Shown here: positions 16,468-24,210 of the stretch, one piece after another
Layout of the letters: every line of letters starts with the position of its first letter
Numbering within the stretch: position 1 is the first letter of the stretch
NCBI RefSeq assembly: GCF_964246085.1
Contig: NZ_CAXTPD010000003.1
Length of the DNA stretch: 64,000 nt
Strand: one strand, 5' to 3'
DNA from: Brotaphodocola sp003480315
GTDB lineage: Bacteria > Bacillota > Clostridia > Lachnospirales > Lachnospiraceae
Made by a program: the position numbers and the translations under genes
Notes under the pieces: model-generated
Seen by the model: the letters and a program-made list of their open reading frames with translations, nothing else
What the model was told of the DNA's origin: nothing
The model's database searches: none

Positions 16468-16516
16468 CAAAGCGCCTGGGAAGCAGCGGCGAACTGTTTC
16501 CCAGGCTTGCTTTTTA
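16468..16516 (+). terminator. Strong terminator of the T4SS operon
   Basis: Stem GCCTGGGAA/TTCCCAGGC followed by TTGCTTTTTAT. It isolates the T4SS operon from the AAA/RloB module downstream. Confidence 0.85.
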
Positions 16517-16600
16517 TCATTACCGAAACTCCCACCGCATATCCTCTCCACACGACTGTTCTCTTAAATCCTCTATATAGATTTTTATTTTTCATTTGCG

Positions 16601-16629
16601 TTGATTTTTCACAAAAATGCGGATATAAT
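16601..16629 (+). promoter_or_regulatory. Sigma-A promoter of the AAA/RloB module
   Basis: TTGATT (16601-16606), a 17-bp spacer and a perfect TATAAT (16624-16629), about 30 bp before the ATG. The module has its own constitutive-looking promoter, unlike the transfer operons around it. Confidence 0.75.
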
Positions 16630-16660
16630 ATATTATAGCAAGGATTTAGGAGGTTGTTTT

Positions 16661-17857
16661 ATGCTGATTCAATTTAGTGTAGAGAACTTTCTCTCTATCA
16701 AAGATAATGTCGTGTTATCCCTGCTTGCCAGTAAGGATAACGAACATCCGGAACACCTGATTGTGGACGGAAACAAAAAGCATTTGAAGTCTGCCGTGAT
16801 TTACGGTGCCAATGCTTCCGGAAAGTCCAATGTCTTGAATGCATTTTGGTTCATGGTAAATTATGTGCTGACTTCGCATAACCAGCAGCTCCACAAAACC
16901 ATTGAGCGTTCGCCGTTCAAGTTTGACCGGGAAACACCCTCTCGCCCCAGCAGCTTTGAGGTCATCTTCACCACAAATGGCATCCGATATGCGTATGGCT
17001 TTTCTGTAACAGACAAAGCTGTTATTGAAGAATATCTGTATTACTATCCCAATGGCAGGCAGGCACTCATTTTTGAGCGAAAAGACACAAAAGATTTTCG
17101 CTTTACCGTTGATGTCGATGAACAAAATACTCTCAAGGATCGCACTTCGGCCAACAAGCTCTATCTGTCTGTCGCATCAAACTGGAGCTATTCCAAAGTG
17201 ATTCCGGTTCTGGAATGGTTTGCTTCCTGCCAGATCATCACGAAAAATTCTGTTGCAGACGCCTACGGCCTTGAAGCAGAACAACTCAAAGATGATGACT
17301 ACCGGCATGTGATCGCCTCTATGCTGCGTGTTGCAGATTTTGGCATACAGTCCCTTCAGATGCGTGATACAGAACCCGCTCCTTCTCAGCGTAATGATAT
17401 CTTTACCAATATCGAGGCCATTCACACGGTACAGGATACAGAGGGAAATACTTCTTCCTACGCGCTGAACATGGCAGAGGAATCTGATGGCACCAACAGT
17501 TATTTCAAACTGATCGGTGTTGTAAAAAAGGTGCTGGATGAAGGAACGCTTCTTGTCGCTGACGAGATGGACGCTCATCTGCATCCTCTTCTGACAAAGC
17601 ATCTGGTCTCGCTTTTTAACAGCGTGGAGTTCAATCCAAATGGAGCCCAGTTGATTTTCACATCACACAACACCAATCTTCTTGACCTGGATGTACTGAG
17701 GAGAGATCAGATTTGGTTTACCGAAAAAGACGAGCAAACAGCGGCTACCGATCTGTTCTCCCTTTACGATTTTTCCATCCGCAAGGATGCCAAGGTGGAG
17801 AAAGGCTATCTGATTGGCCGTTATGGTGCAATCCCCTTTATCAAGGGAGGGCTGTAA
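16661..17857 (+). CDS. AAA15-family ATPase, AbiLi-like
   Basis: 398 residues, start ATG 16661 with AGGAGG upstream. N-terminal FSVENFLSIKDNVVLSLLASK is the usual opening of AAA15/OLD-like ATPases. Walker A is GANASGKS (residues 49-56). LLVADEMDAHLHPLL gives Walker B Asp301-Glu302, followed by the TSHNTNLLD switch motif. Paired with RloB downstream, this is the two-gene architecture of AbiL-type abortive infection and related phage defence. The ATPase is expected to sense infection and control the RloB effector. It lies between the two secretion operons, with its own promoter. Confidence 0.85.
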   Translation: MLIQFSVENFLSIKDNVVLSLLASKDNEHPEHLIVDGNKKHLKSAVIYGANASGKSNVLNAFWFMVNYVLTSHNQQLHKTIERSPFKFDRETPSRPSSFEVIFTTNGIRYAYGFSVTDKAVIEEYLYYYPNGRQALIFERKDTKDFRFTVDVDEQNTLKDRTSANKLYLSVASNWSYSKVIPVLEWFASCQIITKNSVADAYGLEAEQLKDDDYRHVIASMLRVADFGIQSLQMRDTEPAPSQRNDIFTNIEAIHTVQDTEGNTSSYALNMAEESDGTNSYFKLIGVVKKVLDEGTLLVADEMDAHLHPLLTKHLVSLFNSVEFNPNGAQLIFTSHNTNLLDLDVLRRDQIWFTEKDEQTAATDLFSLYDFSIRKDAKVEKGYLIGRYGAIPFIKGGL

Positions 17858-17858
17858 A

Positions 17859-18506
17859 ATGGCACGTGGAAAAATTGAAAAGCGTGGACAGCGACGCAGA
17901 AAAATAAAGCCTGTCATTCTGATTGTAACGGAGGGTTCTCAAACTGAGCCTAAGTATTTTGAACACTACCGCAACCGTCAGACAAACATTGATATTCGTG
18001 TGGTCGGCAGCCGCACCAGCGGAGGTGAAACAGATTATCTCAGCCTGATCCGGAAAGCCGTGGAATATCAGAACAAAAATCAGATTTCCGTATCAGAGGG
18101 AGACTCTGTATGGGTAGTTGCAGATGGAGATGTGAACTACAACAACCCTGACCCCATCACTGCAAAGGACAGTCTGCTCTCCAAGGCAAGGAAAATGGCA
18201 GATGCGAAGGGGATTCAGATTGCACTCTCCAATCCCTGCTTTGAATTTTGGTATCTGTTGCATTTCCAGTACACCACCAAATTTTTCAAAGACTACCCCG
18301 CAGTGAAAAACGCATTGACCACTTATCTCCCTGATTATGAGAAAGCTGGCGATGTATATAACCAGTTAGCAGAGCATACAGCCATTGCGATTCAGAACGC
18401 CAAACGTGTAGAGCAATACCATCTTCAAAATGACAGCAGCAAACCGTTTGGAATTGCTGTCAATCCATTTACCGACATCTATCAGCTGGTGGAATCACTG
18501 CTGTAA
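17859..18506 (+). CDS. RloB-domain protein, AbiLii-like effector
   Basis: 215 residues. After a very basic N-terminus (MARGKIEKRGQRRRKIKP) comes the RloB signature ILIVTEGSQTEPKYFEHY (residues 20-37), then DSVWVVADGDVNY and LSNPCFEFWYLLHF, which supply conserved acidic residues as in Toprim-like nucleases. The gene starts one base after the ATPase stop with GGGAGG, so both are co-expressed. RloB proteins are known from restriction-linked and AbiL loci. The likely role is a toxic nuclease or RNase activated on infection; this is inferred from the pairing. Confidence 0.8.
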   Translation: MARGKIEKRGQRRRKIKPVILIVTEGSQTEPKYFEHYRNRQTNIDIRVVGSRTSGGETDYLSLIRKAVEYQNKNQISVSEGDSVWVVADGDVNYNNPDPITAKDSLLSKARKMADAKGIQIALSNPCFEFWYLLHFQYTTKFFKDYPAVKNALTTYLPDYEKAGDVYNQLAEHTAIAIQNAKRVEQYHLQNDSSKPFGIAVNPFTDIYQLVESLL

Positions 18507-18524
18507 TGTTGCAAAGAAACATGG

Positions 18525-18592
18525 TTGGCACAAAATTGTCTCTACATTGGCACAGTCCTGCCCTTTCGCCGTAAATCCATATCTGTTATACT
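18525..18592 (+). promoter_or_regulatory. Tad operon promoter with two TTGGCA boxes
   Basis: TTGGCA at 18525-18530 and 18547-18552 (22 bp apart), CTGC, CTTTC and GTAAAT blocks, then TATACT at 18587-18592. The second box lies 40 bp from the -10 hexamer, exactly as before the T4SS operon (3463-3530). Confidence 0.65.
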
Positions 18593-18615
18593 TGGTACAG
18601 TCAAAACTTTGCATA

Positions 18616-18652
18616 GCAGCCGCTCCGGTTTGGAGCGGCTGTTTTCAATTTC
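18616..18652 (+). terminator. Terminator or attenuator in the Tad leader
   Basis: Stem AGCCGCTCC/GGAGCGGCT with GTTTT following. It lies between the shared promoter and the first Tad-cluster gene, so it would attenuate that operon. Confidence 0.7.
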
Positions 18653-18659
18653 AGTAAAG

Positions 18660-19121
18660 GTGGTGGTTTCTATTCTCTTTCAAAAAGCCCGGAAGGTGCT
18701 GAACAACGAGCGGGGCGAGGCCAACTATTTCAGTACGGTGGTCTTCATCTTCATCGCTGTCCTGCTGCTGGCCTTCATTATTGACCTGTTCAGCATCATT
18801 TCCACCAAGCAGGAACTTGACCATGCCGCCGATCAGATGGTCAAACAGATCCAGCTTTCCGGCGGCGTCAACGGCGAGACCGATGAGCTGTTTGAATTTT
18901 TGAGTTCTCAGATCGAAGGAGCCGAAAATATTTCCTACTCCATTGACGCTACCTACACATCACCCAGGCCATCCGGTATGACAAATGCCATCCAGTTGGG
19001 CACCCCCTTCTTCATTACTATCGAGGGAGATGCTAAACTGGGCGGGTTCTGGAATTTTGACCTGGTAAACATCACAGTTGTTGCCCGCGGCAGCGGCGTC
19101 AGTGAGCACTACTGGAAGTGA
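18660..19121 (+). CDS. DUF4320-like, TadE-type membrane protein
   Basis: About 153 residues. A short basic N-terminus with NNERGEANYF is followed by one long hydrophobic helix (VVFIFIAVLLLAFIIDLFSIIS) and an extracytoplasmic domain. This is the TadE/pseudopilin layout and fits DUF4320, a family recurring in clostridial elements. GTG 18660 is the formal start. AGGTGG sits 8 bases before an in-frame ATT at 18672, which would give MLFQKARKVLNNERGEA and may be the true start. It is the first gene of the Tad-like cluster. Confidence 0.65.
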   Translation: MVVSILFQKARKVLNNERGEANYFSTVVFIFIAVLLLAFIIDLFSIISTKQELDHAADQMVKQIQLSGGVNGETDELFEFLSSQIEGAENISYSIDATYTSPRPSGMTNAIQLGTPFFITIEGDAKLGGFWNFDLVNITVVARGSGVSEHYWK

Positions 19122-19129
19122 GGTGACCT

Positions 19130-19630
19130 ATGAAACGTATATTCCTGCAGCTGAAACAGCTGCTGCGAAACGAACGGGGCGAGATCACCTTTTTCGCCTG
19201 CTTTTTTGTGGTAGGCATCGTGATGCTGATTTCCTTCCTGCTCCTGTACGCTTCCATCCGGATCACCTGCATCAACATCCGCAACGGCGCTAAAATGGAG
19301 TTAAATAACCTTAGCGGCACGATTTATGCAGATACCTACCGTTCCCAGCGTGAAACTAACTTTGAAGAGTACCTAAATACCCTTTACTCCAGCAGTGACT
19401 ATACCGACATGCTGGAGGCTACAGTGGCAGGTGGCCTGGACTCCAAGATTCCGCTTTCAACGGAGGATTACAAGGTTTCCGACATCAGCCTGGAGTTCAA
19501 TGTAGAGGATGGACGGGTTGAGTACATCTTTTACTGTGACGTGGAGTTCTATGTGCGGATGTTCGGCCACAGTTATCCGGCTATCACCCAACGGGTGGAG
19601 CTGACAGGCTACCACAACACAAAATTCTAA
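19130..19630 (+). CDS. Second TadE-like membrane protein
   Basis: 166 residues. Like its neighbour it has a basic N-terminus with LRNERGEITFF, then a hydrophobic helix (FFVVGIVMLISFLLLYASIRI) and an extracytoplasmic domain of mixed structure. The shared NERGE motif just before the helix resembles a prepilin processing context (Gly-Glu). Proteins of this kind are minor pilins of Tad systems. GAGGTG precedes the ATG. Confidence 0.7.
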   Translation: MKRIFLQLKQLLRNERGEITFFACFFVVGIVMLISFLLLYASIRITCINIRNGAKMELNNLSGTIYADTYRSQRETNFEEYLNTLYSSSDYTDMLEATVAGGLDSKIPLSTEDYKVSDISLEFNVEDGRVEYIFYCDVEFYVRMFGHSYPAITQRVELTGYHNTKF

Positions 19631-19704
19631 CCCTACTGTTGAAAGCCCGGCACATTCTACCGTATAGGCTTTATATAACAGCAAAAAAGGAGTGTATGTA
19701 AAAT

Positions 19705-20274
19705 ATGAAGAAGTTTTTCCAATCCAAAGGCTTTATTGTTTCCTCGCTGGCTCTCCTCTGCGTCACTATTCTGGGTGTCTGCTGGTTCGTAAGCCGCGAC
19801 CGTACCGGAGATTTTAGGCCGGATGAATCCCCACCCAGCAGCGTCACCGGCGATTGGTCAGATGGCGGCACACAGACAGATGGTGATAATGGAGCAGATG
19901 CTTATGCTCCCGGCCAGTCCACAGATGCCGAAGAAGAATATCCCAAAGTAACCTCCCAAACGGAGGATGAGGTTGTGATCGACTTCACCGATACTGAAAA
20001 GCTTGAAGAAACGCCTCCTCCGGTGCCGGAAGGTAAGACCGAAATCAAAGATCCTGGTCAGGAGCATACCGTCAATCCCGACCCGTCAGTTCCGGAGGTT
20101 ACTGCCCCGCCCGCCGAGCAAGCGCCGCCCAGCAATGAGCCGGTTCCAGGCTCCAGCAACGGAAATGGAGCTGTATATGATCCGGTGTTTGGCTGGGTTG
20201 TTCCCGGCAATGTACAGCAGTCCACCGGTGACAGCGATGGAGATCTGAACAAACAGGTCGGCAATATGGGCTGA
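19705..20274 (+). CDS. Single-pass protein with Pro-rich extracellular region
   Basis: 189 residues: an N-terminal membrane anchor (GFIVSSLALLCVTILGVCWFV) then a disordered region rich in Pro, Glu, Asp and Ser that could span the cell wall. It resembles DUF6550 from related elements, though this is recalled rather than checked. AAGGAG is 14 bases from the ATG, with a start-stop ATGTAA at 19696 in between, which may lower initiation. It lies in the Tad cluster; the role is unknown. Confidence 0.6.
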   Translation: MKKFFQSKGFIVSSLALLCVTILGVCWFVSRDRTGDFRPDESPPSSVTGDWSDGGTQTDGDNGADAYAPGQSTDAEEEYPKVTSQTEDEVVIDFTDTEKLEETPPPVPEGKTEIKDPGQEHTVNPDPSVPEVTAPPAEQAPPSNEPVPGSSNGNGAVYDPVFGWVVPGNVQQSTGDSDGDLNKQVGNMG

Positions 20275-20354
20275 TTTACTACAACTGAATATGGCACTAC
20301 TTGGCCGTCACAGGATTGTGGCGGCCTTCCTATTTTCAAAAGGAATGGAGCGTG

Positions 20355-22052
20355 ATGTATTTGAAACGACTTCTCGCCTTCCTATGCTGCTTTACCCTTG
20401 TTTTCTGTCTATTCCCCTCCTCTGCCTTTGCAACGGGCGGAAATGGAAACATAGATGGCGGCGGTGGCAGCATGGGTCATGGCACAAGCAGCAACTTCTG
20501 GAACTCAGGCAACGATGGCGTCCGCATTACTGTTGTTGACGCATCCAGCGGAACTGCCGTATCTTCTCCGCTGGACTTTTCAAACCGGACGCAGAAGACC
20601 AGTCTTCTCCATTTTGGGAAAGTCAACAAACTGCAATACCTGGGCGGCGCCGGCCTCTCCCTCCAGTCCGGCGTTGCCTATTCCTGCATTAGACCTACGC
20701 AATCTATGCCCACAATCGTCAGCAGCAAGGGGCAGAGCAACATCGAAGCCATCAAACGGTATTTCTGTTCTGAATATGCGTGCATGATGGTCGCTCAGGC
20801 AGCCGGAGTCGATTATGAGCGGATGATTGCCGGCGAGTACAAGCTGCTGATCGAGCCCATTGCCTATTTCACGCACAACGGCCAGTATTACTGTATGACA
20901 GCTACTGAAGCCGGCCTGTATGATCAGATGTCCGGCGGCAATCTGCGGAAAACCATGACCTCGCTTACCCATAAAAATCTGCCGCTGTCAATGTTCCTGG
21001 AATTCAGCGACCTTGGCATCTCCGCCTGGACAGGCAGCACCACTGGAAAGCAGAACAATTCCGACATCATCAGCACCCTTGGCGTTGGTATCGTCTGGTT
21101 TGATGAAGCTCCGCCGGAAGGAGAAATTGAGGCCCCTGATGTCGAATACCGAGTAGATACGGATGTGATCACCGCCGTCACACTGCGGACAGATCAGGAT
21201 CTGACGCCGGATAATCCGGCATCGGTTACCTTCCATATTCTCGGCACCACCTACCGGGTCAATGATATAGTGATCCCAGCCGGTGACAGTCAGGTAGTCT
21301 GGGTCAAATGGCATACCCCCTCCACCCCACAAACCGTGACCATTACAGTATCTGTCAGCGGTGCCTATACCGCTCAGGATACCTTTGTCGCAAAAATCGT
21401 GGATCTGAATGAGCACATTCCACCTGACCCTGTGGCAACCGACACGAATCCCGGCTACTCTGTGCCGCCCCTACCCAGTGAAACGCAGAAGCTCACTGCC
21501 AACTGGGGCGTCTGGAGCTGCTACTGGGTGCCTGTATGGGTATGGTGCGACCACGGTGAAGATGGCGGACACTGGGTGGATGAAGGATATTGGGAATACG
21601 AATATACGGGCTACTCCGCTTCCATCAGCGGCGAGATGTCCCTAATGCCAGACGATATTGTACCCACAGCATCCGGCAAGACGATGAAAAGCGGGTACGG
21701 CGTTAAAACCGAAGTGCGGGCAACGCTGTCCACAGATGCCCCGACCAGCCACATTACTTATCCCCAAACTGCTTTTTCCGTATTTCCTGAGTTCCAGTAT
21801 CAGACCTATCTGCGGCTTCTGCAGCGTTCCGGCGGCCAAAGTGCAAAATTCATCTTCAAGCCCAACGAGTTTTCCACCTATGACCGGACAGTGCATTTCA
21901 CACCGCTGTGGTTCCCCGATGCCACCGACTACACCATCTATACACAGGTGTGGGATACCTGGACTCCTGACGGCATGTTATCCATCAACCTAAATGACTA
22001 TGTTTCGATCCAAGGGAGCCTTTATGATGACTGGTATACCAATCGAGAATAG
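20355..22052 (+). CDS. Large secreted protein of the Tad cluster
   Basis: 565 residues with a clear signal peptide (LLAFLCCFTLVFCLFPSSAFA). The mature part begins Gly-rich, continues with a globular region and has an Ig-like segment around residues 270-365 (SVTFHILGTTYRVNDIVIPAG, TVTITVSVSGAYTAQDTFVAK). A Trp/Tyr-rich segment follows (WGVWSCYWVPVWVW, HWVDEGYWEYEYTGY). It could be an adhesin or pilus-associated surface protein. No LPXTG sorting signal is seen. The start at 20355 places GGAG 5 bases upstream. The stop overlaps the prepilin peptidase gene. Confidence 0.65.
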   Translation: MYLKRLLAFLCCFTLVFCLFPSSAFATGGNGNIDGGGGSMGHGTSSNFWNSGNDGVRITVVDASSGTAVSSPLDFSNRTQKTSLLHFGKVNKLQYLGGAGLSLQSGVAYSCIRPTQSMPTIVSSKGQSNIEAIKRYFCSEYACMMVAQAAGVDYERMIAGEYKLLIEPIAYFTHNGQYYCMTATEAGLYDQMSGGNLRKTMTSLTHKNLPLSMFLEFSDLGISAWTGSTTGKQNNSDIISTLGVGIVWFDEAPPEGEIEAPDVEYRVDTDVITAVTLRTDQDLTPDNPASVTFHILGTTYRVNDIVIPAGDSQVVWVKWHTPSTPQTVTITVSVSGAYTAQDTFVAKIVDLNEHIPPDPVATDTNPGYSVPPLPSETQKLTANWGVWSCYWVPVWVWCDHGEDGGHWVDEGYWEYEYTGYSASISGEMSLMPDDIVPTASGKTMKSGYGVKTEVRATLSTDAPTSHITYPQTAFSVFPEFQYQTYLRLLQRSGGQSAKFIFKPNEFSTYDRTVHFTPLWFPDATDYTIYTQVWDTWTPDGMLSINLNDYVSIQGSLYDDWYTNRE

Positions 22053-22536
22053 CCTCTGGACAGCTTACCTGCTTACCATATTTTTTGTGGTGGCCGGCTT
22101 TGCTGTCTACGATGTGCTTTACAGACGGGTGCCTGACCGGGCACTCGTCTTTTTTATCCCCTTAGCTGCCCTGGCGCCGGTCCTGCAGGGGTATTTCCTG
22201 TTAAATCACGGGCTCCCGCCGCTCTTCCTCTGGCCGGTCGCTACCCATGCCCTGGTAGGTGCCCTGCTCGGCTTTTGTATTCCATTGGCAGCTGCACTGG
22301 CAACAAACAGCACTGGTCTGGGCGGCGGGGATATCAAGTTCTGCGGGATATTAGGGCTGGTCTATGGTCCTTCCGGCATGGCGCTGGTCTTTCTGACTGC
22401 CGCTGTTACCGCAATGCCTGTGATCTTTCTTCTCAGGCGGCTTTATCGAACTGGGCAGCCCCTTGCTATCCCGTTCCTGCCATTTCTCGCCTGTGGCTGC
22501 TGTACAGCGACCCTGGCCCAACTATTTTTAAGATAG
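22024..22536 (+). CDS. Type IV prepilin peptidase (TadV/CpaA-like, A24)
   Basis: 170 residues with about six hydrophobic helices. The two aspartates of A24 peptidases are visible: Asp30 in YDVLYRRVPD and Asp103 in LGGGDIKF, the latter being the characteristic G-x-G-D motif. It would remove leader peptides of Flp-like and TadE-like pilins at the membrane. ATG 22024 (followed by a second ATG) has GGGAG upstream and lies inside the end of the previous gene, indicating coupling. Confidence 0.85.
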   Translation: MMTGIPIENSLWTAYLLTIFFVVAGFAVYDVLYRRVPDRALVFFIPLAALAPVLQGYFLLNHGLPPLFLWPVATHALVGALLGFCIPLAAALATNSTGLGGGDIKFCGILGLVYGPSGMALVFLTAAVTAMPVIFLLRRLYRTGQPLAIPFLPFLACGCCTATLAQLFLR

Positions 22537-22548
22537 GAGACAACGCTT

Positions 22549-23388
22549 ATGAAACTGAATAACCGATTCATCTTCGGGATCCTCTCTCTGCTGTTGGCGG
22601 CAGTTATCGCCTTTGTGGCACTTCCAACCATCGCCCGTCAGACCAATGGAAAAGAGGAAATCGTCCGTATCACCCAGCCGGTATTGAAAGGCGAGCAAAT
22701 CTCGTCAGAAAATGCCGAGGTGGTTGAGGTAGGCGGCTATAACCTCCCCTCCAACATCGCCCATCAGCTCTCCGATGTAAATGGTCTCTACGCTACCGCC
22801 GACTTGGCTGTGGGTGACTATATCCTTACCAGCAAGATCAGTTCTGTACCGGTTTCGTCCGATGTTGCACTCAACAGCATCCCTTCTGGTAAAGTTGCAA
22901 TCTCGCTGACCGTCAAAACACTTGCTTCCGGCCTCTCTGACAAGCTTCAGCCCGGTGACATCATCCGTATTTACCACTTTCTTGATACGGCCGCCGAAGT
23001 ACCGGAACTGCGTTTTGTCAAAGTATTGTCCGTCACCGACTCAGACGGCATCAATGTGGATAATGCCAAGGAGCCCACGGAGGATGAAGAAAAGCAGCAG
23101 TCAGCCACCATCACTGTGCTGGCAAGCCCTGAACAGGCGAAGATCATTACCGGTCTTGAAAATGACGGCGTAGCTCATGTGGCTCTTATCTCCCGCAACA
23201 ATGACAAACTGGCAGATGAGCTGCTTGCCGAGCAGGATAAGACTCTGCAGGAAATCTACTTCCCCGAAACTTTGATTGAGGAAGAAGCTGCAGATGCGGA
23301 AAATTCTGATGTTGAAAGTGAACCCCAGGAAACGGAAACTGCAGAGTCTGCACAATCCACTAATGAAACTGCACCCTCGGCAGAATAA
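22549..23388 (+). CDS. cpaB: CpaB/RcpC-like Flp pilus assembly protein
   Basis: 279 residues: an N-terminal membrane helix (FIFGILSLLLAAVIAFVALP), then a SAF domain (ITQPVLKGEQISSENAEVVEV and DLAVGDYILTSKIS) and the CpaB/RcpC domain (KVAISLTVKTLASGLSDKLQPGDIIRIY). The tail is acidic and disordered. CpaB-type proteins sit at the cell surface side of Tad machines and bind the envelope. The gene lies between the prepilin peptidase and the CpaE-like ATPase, the usual order. Confidence 0.85.
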   Translation: MKLNNRFIFGILSLLLAAVIAFVALPTIARQTNGKEEIVRITQPVLKGEQISSENAEVVEVGGYNLPSNIAHQLSDVNGLYATADLAVGDYILTSKISSVPVSSDVALNSIPSGKVAISLTVKTLASGLSDKLQPGDIIRIYHFLDTAAEVPELRFVKVLSVTDSDGINVDNAKEPTEDEEKQQSATITVLASPEQAKIITGLENDGVAHVALISRNNDKLADELLAEQDKTLQEIYFPETLIEEEAADAENSDVESEPQETETAESAQSTNETAPSAE

Positions 23389-23415
23389 TCAAATCAAGGA
23401 AGGAGGATCTTCGTT

Positions 23416-24210
23416 ATGGGTAAAGTTATCACCGTCTGGGGAAGCCCCGGCAGCGGCAAATCCATGTTCTGCTGTATTCTGGCAAAAGCCCTGACCCGGG
23501 ACAAGCGGAAAGCCATCATTATCAATGCCGATATGAATGTCCCTATGCTGCCGGTCTGGCTGCCGGAGCAGATCATCCAGACCAATACCTCTATCGGCCA
23601 GGTTTTGAGCAGTGTGGAGATTGATACATCTCTGGTTGCCAGTCATGTGACAGTGCTGAAAAACTATCCCTTCATTGGGATGATGGGCTATGCGGCAGGA
23701 GAAAACCCGCTGAGCTACCCGGAGGTCAAATATACCATGGTACTGCAGCTCATTCATGCTGCCGCCAAACTGGTAGATTTCGTCATTCTGGACTGCAGCA
23801 CCAGCATGACCAATGTGTTCACTCCCGCCGCCATTGAAGCCGGCGATGTGGTCATCCGTATCCTCACCCCGGACCTAAAGGGCATCAACTACCTGAAAGC
23901 CCATCAGCCTCTGCTTGTGGACGAGCGCTTCCGGTTTTCTGAGCATATGACATTCGCCGGTCTGGCCCGTCCCTTCCACGCCTTGGATGAAATGGGCTAT
24001 ATCATTGGCGGGTTTGACGGCCTGCTTCCCTACAGTAAGGAGATCGACCGCTGTGCTACCGAAGGCGGTATGTTCAAGGCTATCACCTACTGTAACCCCA
24101 AATACACTGCTTCACTGAACAAGGTACTGGAAATTCTGGAGCAAATGGAACTGGCCGAGCAGTCAGAGGAGGATGTGGCGTATGAATGTGAGGAGGATGC
24201 CGATGAGTAA
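23416..24210 (+). CDS. CpaE/TadZ-like P-loop ATPase
   Basis: 264 residues of the MinD/ParA fold. The P-loop is GSPGSGKS near residues 9-16, lacking the first signature Lys of true deviant Walker A motifs. The acidic segment is DFVILDCSTSM (about residues 115-125). In Tad systems CpaE/TadZ positions the machine at a site in the cell. AGGAGG precedes the ATG. The end overlaps the cpaF start by 8 bases. Confidence 0.75.
   Translation: MGKVITVWGSPGSGKSMFCCILAKALTRDKRKAIIINADMNVPMLPVWLPEQIIQTNTSIGQVLSSVEIDTSLVASHVTVLKNYPFIGMMGYAAGENPLSYPEVKYTMVLQLIHAAAKLVDFVILDCSTSMTNVFTPAAIEAGDVVIRILTPDLKGINYLKAHQPLLVDERFRFSEHMTFAGLARPFHALDEMGYIIGGFDGLLPYSKEIDRCATEGGMFKAITYCNPKYTASLNKVLEILEQMELAEQSEEDVAYECEEDADE

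Noticed and set aside
14904..16595. Long minus-strand frame (563 codons) opposite the S1-domain gene
   Set aside because: It is a shadow of a GC-rich coding gene, has no ribosome binding site and shows no recognisable domain.
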